Positions 4,195-8,467 of a DNA stretch of 8,467 nucleotides are shown in pieces. Below the pieces are notes generated by a model. The model made no database searches and was not told the origin of the DNA. It saw only the letters and a list, made by a program, of their open reading frames with translations. Within the stretch, counting starts at the first letter, position 1. Every line of letters begins with the position of its first letter. Origin of the DNA: DATLFI01 sp035524895 (GTDB lineage: Bacteria > Acidobacteriota > Thermoanaerobaculia > Multivoradales > Multivoraceae). The DNA lies in assembly GCA_035524895.1 (NCBI GenBank), contig DATLFI010000306.1, positions 1 through 8,467 of the forward strand, read 5' to 3'. The translations under genes were made by a program, and so were the position numbers.

Positions 4195-6959
4195 AGCGCG
4201 CGCGTACCGCCGCCGAGCGGCTCACCGCGGTCCTGCTCCACCTCGCGCCGCAGCGGTTCCGCGACGAGGCCGAGGCGGAGCTCCTCGCTCTGGCTAGGGA
4301 GTCCGCGCAGAACGCCCACGGCACCGCGCGCGTGACGCTTCTCCTGCGCATCGCCGCCGACCTGCTGCGCGCCGCAGCGGCCGAGCATGCAGCGAGGCGA
4401 CCACGGCTCTCGGCGCCGCGCTTCCACCTACAGCCGCGCTCCGCGACCCGGAGCTTCTGGAGACATCGCATGGACGGACTGCTGCGCGACCTGCGCGACG
4501 CGACCCGCAACCTCGTTCGAGCGCCAGGCCTCGTGACGGTGGTGACACTCACGCTGATGCTCGGCATCGGCCTCAACACCGTGATCTTCAGCCTGGTCGA
4601 CCAGACCCTGCTGCGACTGCTGCCCGTCGCGGAGCCCGAGCGGCTGGTGCGTGTCTACACCAGCGACTACGACAGCGGACCGCTCGGATCGACCTCGTTT
4701 CCAGACTTCCTCGACTTCCGCGCGCAGGCCGCAACCTCGCTGTCGGACCTCGCGGCGTTCCTCGGCGTCACGGTGCAGCTCGACTCCGGCGGTCCCGGGG
4801 GCGAGGTCGGGCACGCCAGCGCTGAGGTCGTCACGGGCAACTACTTCGCCACCCTGGGGCTGCACCCCTACAGCGGCCGCTTCTTCGACGCCACCGAGCC
4901 GGGGCGAGAGGCTCCAGCCGAGGCGGTGCTCTCGTTCGCGGCGTTCGAGCAGCGATTCGGCGGTGACCTGCGCATCGTCGGCGAGCGCGTGCGGGTCAAC
5001 GGCCAGGCGTTCACGATCGTCGGCATCGCCCAGCCCCGCTTCCGCGGCCTCGATGCCGGTCTGCGCCCGGAGCTGTGGCTGCCGATGTCGAGCTTCGCCG
5101 ACGCCATCCCGATGCTCCGCGGGCGCGACTTCCTCGCCCAGCGCGGCTCGCGCTGGCTAAACCTGGTCGGCCGGCTGGCGGAGACCTCGAGTGCCGATCG
5201 CGCGCAAGTCGAGCTCCAGACTGCGATGAACCGACTCGCGGCGACCTTCCCCGACACCAACCTCGGCACGGCCCAGGAGCCCGACAACCCGCGCCCGATG
5301 ACGGTCCTCTCGGCGCAGGACGGCAGGCTGGGTAGCGCTCTCGACGCCACCGTGAGCACCTCGCGCCTGCTCTTCGTGCTGGTCGGCGTCGTGCTGCTGG
5401 TGGCCTGCATCAACGTGGCGAGTGTGCTCTTCGCCCGAGGTCTCGATCGAAGCAGAGAGCTCGCCGTCCGCCTCGCCCTGGGCGCCCGGCGCGGTGCGGT
5501 GGTCCGGCAGCTCTTGGTCGAGGGCGTTCTCCTGGCCTGCGTGGGCGGAGCCGCAGGCCTGCTGTTCGCCTGGATGGTCTCGCGCGCTCTTGCGGCGGAC
5601 CTGCTGCCGGCGCTGGCAGGCGGTCTCGCCATCGACGGGCTCGAGCTCGACCCGCGCGTGCTGTCCTTCACGGTCGCCCTGTCGGTCGCCACTGGTCTCG
5701 TGTGCGGGCTTGCGCCTGCGCTTCGTCTGCGACGGTCGGCCCTGCTCCCAGACCTGCGCGGCGACCGCGCATCGTCTGGAGGCTCGCGACGGCGCGCCGG
5801 GCTCGCCGAGGTGCTCGTCGTGGTACAGGTAGCCGGCGCGTGCGTGCTGCTGGTCGCCGCGGGATTGCTCGGTCGCAGCCTCGCGCGCCTGGTCGCGGTC
5901 GACCTCGGCTTCGACCGCGAAGGCGTGGTCCTGGCTTCGATGGCGCCCGCCCTGCAGGGCTACGACCCGGCGCGCGGCAGCGAGCTCTACCGCGCCGTGC
6001 TCGAGGAGGTCCAGGCGATACCCGGGGTCGACGCGGCGAGTCTCTCCAGCGTCGTGCCGGTGCAATCGGCGGGTGCTCGGCGCGGCTTTCGGATCGAGGG
6101 GTACCAGCCCGCTCCGACCGAGTCGACCGAGATCAACCTGAACTTCGTGAGTCCCGGCTACTTCCGCGCGCTGCGTGTCCCGCTGCTGCGGGGGCGGCCG
6201 TTCGTCGAGAGCGACCACGCGGAGGCACCGCCCGTAGCGATCGTGAACGCGGCCTTCGTCGAGCGCTACCTCGGCGGCGGTGAGGGCGTCGGACGCCGAA
6301 TCGGTGGCGAGGAGCTCGAGATCGAGATCGTCGGCGTCGCGTCGAACGGCAAGTACCGGAACCTGCGCGAAGACACCCTGCCCTACGTCTACATCCCGCT
6401 GTCGCAGAGCTACTGGCCCGCCGTCAGCCTCGCGGTGCGCAGCGCAGCCGGCGACCCCCTCGCGCTCGTCGACCAGGTGCGCGCCGCCGTCGCGCGGGTC
6501 GACTCCGACCTGCCGCTCACTCGTGTCCGTCTCCTCCACGACCACGTCGGCGCCGCGGCGGCCGAAGAGCGCAGCCTCGCCATCCTGGTCAGCGGCTTCA
6601 GCGTCCTGACGCTCGCTCTCGCAGCGATCGGCCTCTACGGCGTGCTCGCGACGGCGGTGGCGCGACGACGGCGCGAGCTCGGCATCCGCAGCGCGCTCGG
6701 CGCGAGCCGCGCCGAGCTCCTAGGCATGGTGTTCTCGCGAGGCTTCGCGCTCACCGCGCTCGGCATCGTCGTCGGCGGACTTGCCGCGGCCGGCACGGCG
6801 CGTGTCCTCGCCACCCGACTCTTCGGCGTCGGAACCCGCGACCCTGCCACCCTAGGCGTCACCGTTCTGGTGCTCGGCTCGGTCGCCGCCCTCGCCTGCC
6901 TGGTGCCGGCGCGACGCGCCACCAAGGTGGACCCGGCGACAGTGCTGCGCATGGAGTAG
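4191..6959 (+). CDS. ADOP-family duplicated ABC permease (MacB/FtsX type) with permease-prefix domain
   Basis: This 922-residue inner-membrane protein has two fused MacB-like halves, the layout of acidobacterial duplicated orphan permeases. Residues 1-70 are a charged helical permease-prefix domain (L-L-H-L-A-P-Q-R-F-R-D-E-A-E-A-E). Half 1 has TM1 about 113-136, a periplasmic core domain 140-385 with G-N-Y-F-A-T-L-G (216-223), and TM2-TM4 near 393-413, 441-463 and 490-511. Half 2 has TM5 539-562, a second core domain 565-795 with S-P-G-Y-F-R-A-L (654-661), and TM6-TM8 near 796-820, 852-873 and 887-906. The cytoplasmic coupling segments R-E-L-A-V-R-L-A-L-G-A (422-432) and R-E-L-G-I-R-S-A-L-G-A (828-838) and the C-terminal P-A-R-R-A-T-K-V-D-P-A are conserved. 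MacB relatives transmit ATP hydrolysis to periplasmic partners, but no ATPase gene is in the window. ATG 4191 overlaps the padR stop. An internal ATG at 4470 with GGAG 7 bases ahead would omit the prefix domain. Confidence 0.95.
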   Translation: MKRARTAAERLTAVLLHLAPQRFRDEAEAELLALARESAQNAHGTARVTLLLRIAADLLRAAAAEHAARRPRLSAPRFHLQPRSATRSFWRHRMDGLLRDLRDATRNLVRAPGLVTVVTLTLMLGIGLNTVIFSLVDQTLLRLLPVAEPERLVRVYTSDYDSGPLGSTSFPDFLDFRAQAATSLSDLAAFLGVTVQLDSGGPGGEVGHASAEVVTGNYFATLGLHPYSGRFFDATEPGREAPAEAVLSFAAFEQRFGGDLRIVGERVRVNGQAFTIVGIAQPRFRGLDAGLRPELWLPMSSFADAIPMLRGRDFLAQRGSRWLNLVGRLAETSSADRAQVELQTAMNRLAATFPDTNLGTAQEPDNPRPMTVLSAQDGRLGSALDATVSTSRLLFVLVGVVLLVACINVASVLFARGLDRSRELAVRLALGARRGAVVRQLLVEGVLLACVGGAAGLLFAWMVSRALAADLLPALAGGLAIDGLELDPRVLSFTVALSVATGLVCGLAPALRLRRSALLPDLRGDRASSGGSRRRAGLAEVLVVVQVAGACVLLVAAGLLGRSLARLVAVDLGFDREGVVLASMAPALQGYDPARGSELYRAVLEEVQAIPGVDAASLSSVVPVQSAGARRGFRIEGYQPAPTESTEINLNFVSPGYFRALRVPLLRGRPFVESDHAEAPPVAIVNAAFVERYLGGGEGVGRRIGGEELEIEIVGVASNGKYRNLREDTLPYVYIPLSQSYWPAVSLAVRSAAGDPLALVDQVRAAVARVDSDLPLTRVRLLHDHVGAAAAEERSLAILVSGFSVLTLALAAIGLYGVLATAVARRRRELGIRSALGASRAELLGMVFSRGFALTALGIVVGGLAAAGTARVLATRLFGVGTRDPATLGVTVLVLGSVAALACLVPARRATKVDPATVLRME

Positions 6960-6984
6960 AGCGCAGCGTACAGGCCGGTTCACT

Positions 6985-8467
6985 TCACTCGCCGCGTTCC
7001 TGCTGCACGAACCGCTCGACGTGGCGCTCCAGCACCGCGAGCGGGAGCGAGCCGGGAGCCAGGATCGCCTCGTGGAAGGCGCGCACGTCGAAGCGCTCCC
7101 CCAGAGCCTCCTCGGCGCGACGCCGTAGCTCGAGCAGCTTGCGCTTGCCCATCTGGTAGGCGAGCGCCTGCGCCGGCATGTCGGTCGAGTAGCGCAGCGA
7201 CTCGCTGGCGATCTGGGTCTCCGACTCGAGGGTGTGCTCGAGCTGGTAAGCGCGGCCCTGTTCGAGCGACCAGCCGAGCGCGTTCATTCCGGTGTCCACC
7301 ACCAAGCGCGACGCGAGGAAGATCTCTAGAACGTACATGCCGTAGCGACTGTAGGCGTCCTCGTAGATGCCCGCCTCTTCGCCAAGGTACGACGCGTAGG
7401 AGCCCCAGCCCTCGATGTACGCGCCGTGCATCGAGTTGCGCCGGATTTCGGGCAGCGACTCGTTCTCGAGCTGACGCGCGATCTGGAAGTGATGGCCGGG
7501 CACCAGCTCGTGGAGGGAGATCGCCGCGAGACCGATCCAGGATCTCTGGTCGAGCCGCGAACCGTTGAAGTAGTAGATGCCGCGCGGCTCCTGCGGCGTC
7601 GGCGGATCGTAGTAGCCGTAGGTCTGCGCGCCTTCGAGCGCCGGGTCGAGCCGCTCGACTCCGTAGGGCGCTGCGGGCCGGCTCTCGAAGAGCCCCTCCA
7701 CCTTGGCTTCCATGGCATCCGCTGCGGCCATCAACCGCTCGCCGACCTCCTCGTGGGTCTCGGGGAAGTACTTCGGATCGGTCCGCAGCAGCCGGTGGAA
7801 CTCCTCGCGACTGCCGGTGAACCCCACTTCGGCGCGCGCGGTCGCCATCGCCTCGTCGAGCTCCGCGACCATCTCGTGTCCTATGCGATGGACCTCCTCG
7901 GGAGTTATTTCGAGGGTGGTCGAGCGCCTCACGGCGAACCGGTAGTACTCGTCGCCATCGGGAAAGCGCGCCGCCCCTACCTGGTCGCCAGAAGCTTGGG
8001 CGTACTCGCCTTCGAGGAACGCAGCGAGGCGCTGCAGCGCCGGGTCGATGCGCTCGGCGACCAGCGTCGCGACGCCCGCAGCGAGGCGGTCGCGATCCGC
8101 CTGGGCCAAGCTCTCGAGGCGACCCTGGGCCACCGCGAACGGGCCGTCGGCCGCAGGTCGCAGCGCCGCGCGCACCAGCCCCTGGATCGCGGGCAGGTTC
8201 TGTTTCGGCACGACGATGCCCCGCTCGAGTTGAGCCCGCGCTCGCGTCTCGAGCGCGGCAACATACCCCGGGACCTGCCCGAGCACGTCCAGGTAGCGGT
8301 CGACGGCGGCAGGATCCGCGAACGAGAACCCTCCAAAGATCTGTCGCAGCGAGGGAAGCGGCGACTGGTACGGCGTCAGCACCATCTCGTGCCAGAACCA
8401 GCGCAGCCCCTCGACCTGGATCCCGAGATCCCAGCGCAACGCCTCGCGCGTGAGCCAGTCGTCGTGG
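6985..8467 (-). CDS. DUF885 family zinc-metallopeptidase-like protein (N-terminus beyond window)
   Basis: The visible 493 residues cover most of a DUF885 protein (usual length about 550-600), so the true start lies beyond the right edge. The TTG at 8437-8439 is inside the gene, since H-D-D-W-L-T-R-E-A continues upstream of it. Key motifs are H-E-L-V-P-G-H-H-F-Q (bases 7512-7483), an HExxxGH-like zinc site, and E-G-W-G-S-Y (7413-7396), which supplies the expected downstream Glu. Next come S-T-D-M-P-A-Q-A-L-A-Y-Q-M-G, the conserved PxQAxxYxxG segment, and a C-terminal L-A-P-G-S-L-P-L. Members are mostly helical and, where studied, are peptidases or carboxypeptidases; many are exported, but any signal peptide is outside the window. 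The gene converges on the permease with a 25-base gap and no terminator hairpin seen between them. Confidence 0.92.
   Translation of the reverse strand, partial: HDDWLTREALRWDLGIQVEGLRWFWHEMVLTPYQSPLPSLRQIFGGFSFADPAAVDRYLDVLGQVPGYVAALETRARAQLERGIVVPKQNLPAIQGLVRAALRPAADGPFAVAQGRLESLAQADRDRLAAGVATLVAERIDPALQRLAAFLEGEYAQASGDQVGAARFPDGDEYYRFAVRRSTTLEITPEEVHRIGHEMVAELDEAMATARAEVGFTGSREEFHRLLRTDPKYFPETHEEVGERLMAAADAMEAKVEGLFESRPAAPYGVERLDPALEGAQTYGYYDPPTPQEPRGIYYFNGSRLDQRSWIGLAAISLHELVPGHHFQIARQLENESLPEIRRNSMHGAYIEGWGSYASYLGEEAGIYEDAYSRYGMYVLEIFLASRLVVDTGMNALGWSLEQGRAYQLEHTLESETQIASESLRYSTDMPAQALAYQMGKRKLLELRRRAEEALGERFDVRAFHEAILAPGSLPLAVLERHVERFVQQERGE

Noticed and set aside
5157..6545. Minus-strand ORF of 462 residues opposite the permease.
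   Set aside because: It is a shadow frame in GC-rich coding DNA; the plus strand encodes conserved MacB-like domains throughout.
6960..6984. Possible bidirectional terminator between the convergent permease and DUF885 genes.
   Set aside because: The 25-base gap shows no inverted repeat or T-run.

Overview
The window is GC-rich DNA with strong G/C preference at third codon positions. It carries a PadR regulator overlapping a duplicated MacB/FtsX-type permease (ADOP, 'acidobacterial duplicated orphan permease'), a DUF885 peptidase and an OmpA-domain envelope protein. This set suggests a Gram-negative soil or environmental bacterium such as an Acidobacteriota member or a deltaproteobacterial/Myxococcota-like lineage. 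The lineage is an inference from gene families; no rRNA or marker gene is present. No tRNA, rRNA, CRISPR array, insertion sequence or attachment site was recognised.

Left part (1-1523, + strand): the last codons of a probable allantoicase, then ureidoglycolate lyase (allA). These are consecutive steps of allantoate degradation (allantoate to ureidoglycolate to glyoxylate, with urea released at each step). Two bases after the allA stop begins the C-terminal end of a Pat/YfiQ-type protein acyltransferase: the tail of the ATP-grasp region plus a complete GNAT domain. The roughly 600 upstream residues of the normal protein are missing. A strong GC hairpin closes this unit.

Middle part (1524-3770, + strand): a small 81-residue protein of unknown function with the best Shine-Dalgarno in the window, then a consensus TATAAT, a leader able to fold over the ribosome binding site, and a 574-residue exported protein. 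That protein has a signal peptide, two copies of a Cys-containing parallel-beta (DUF3060-like) module, blocks of a short V-x-V-D-x-x-G-V-R-V-G repeat after each module, and a C-terminal OmpA peptidoglycan-binding domain. It is the most unusual gene here.

Right part (3769-8467): a PadR-family repressor whose start codon lies inside a perfect palindrome (probable autoregulatory operator), overlapping by ATGA a 922-residue ADOP permease. No ATPase partner is in the window. The permease converges on a minus-strand DUF885 metallopeptidase-like gene that runs off the right edge.
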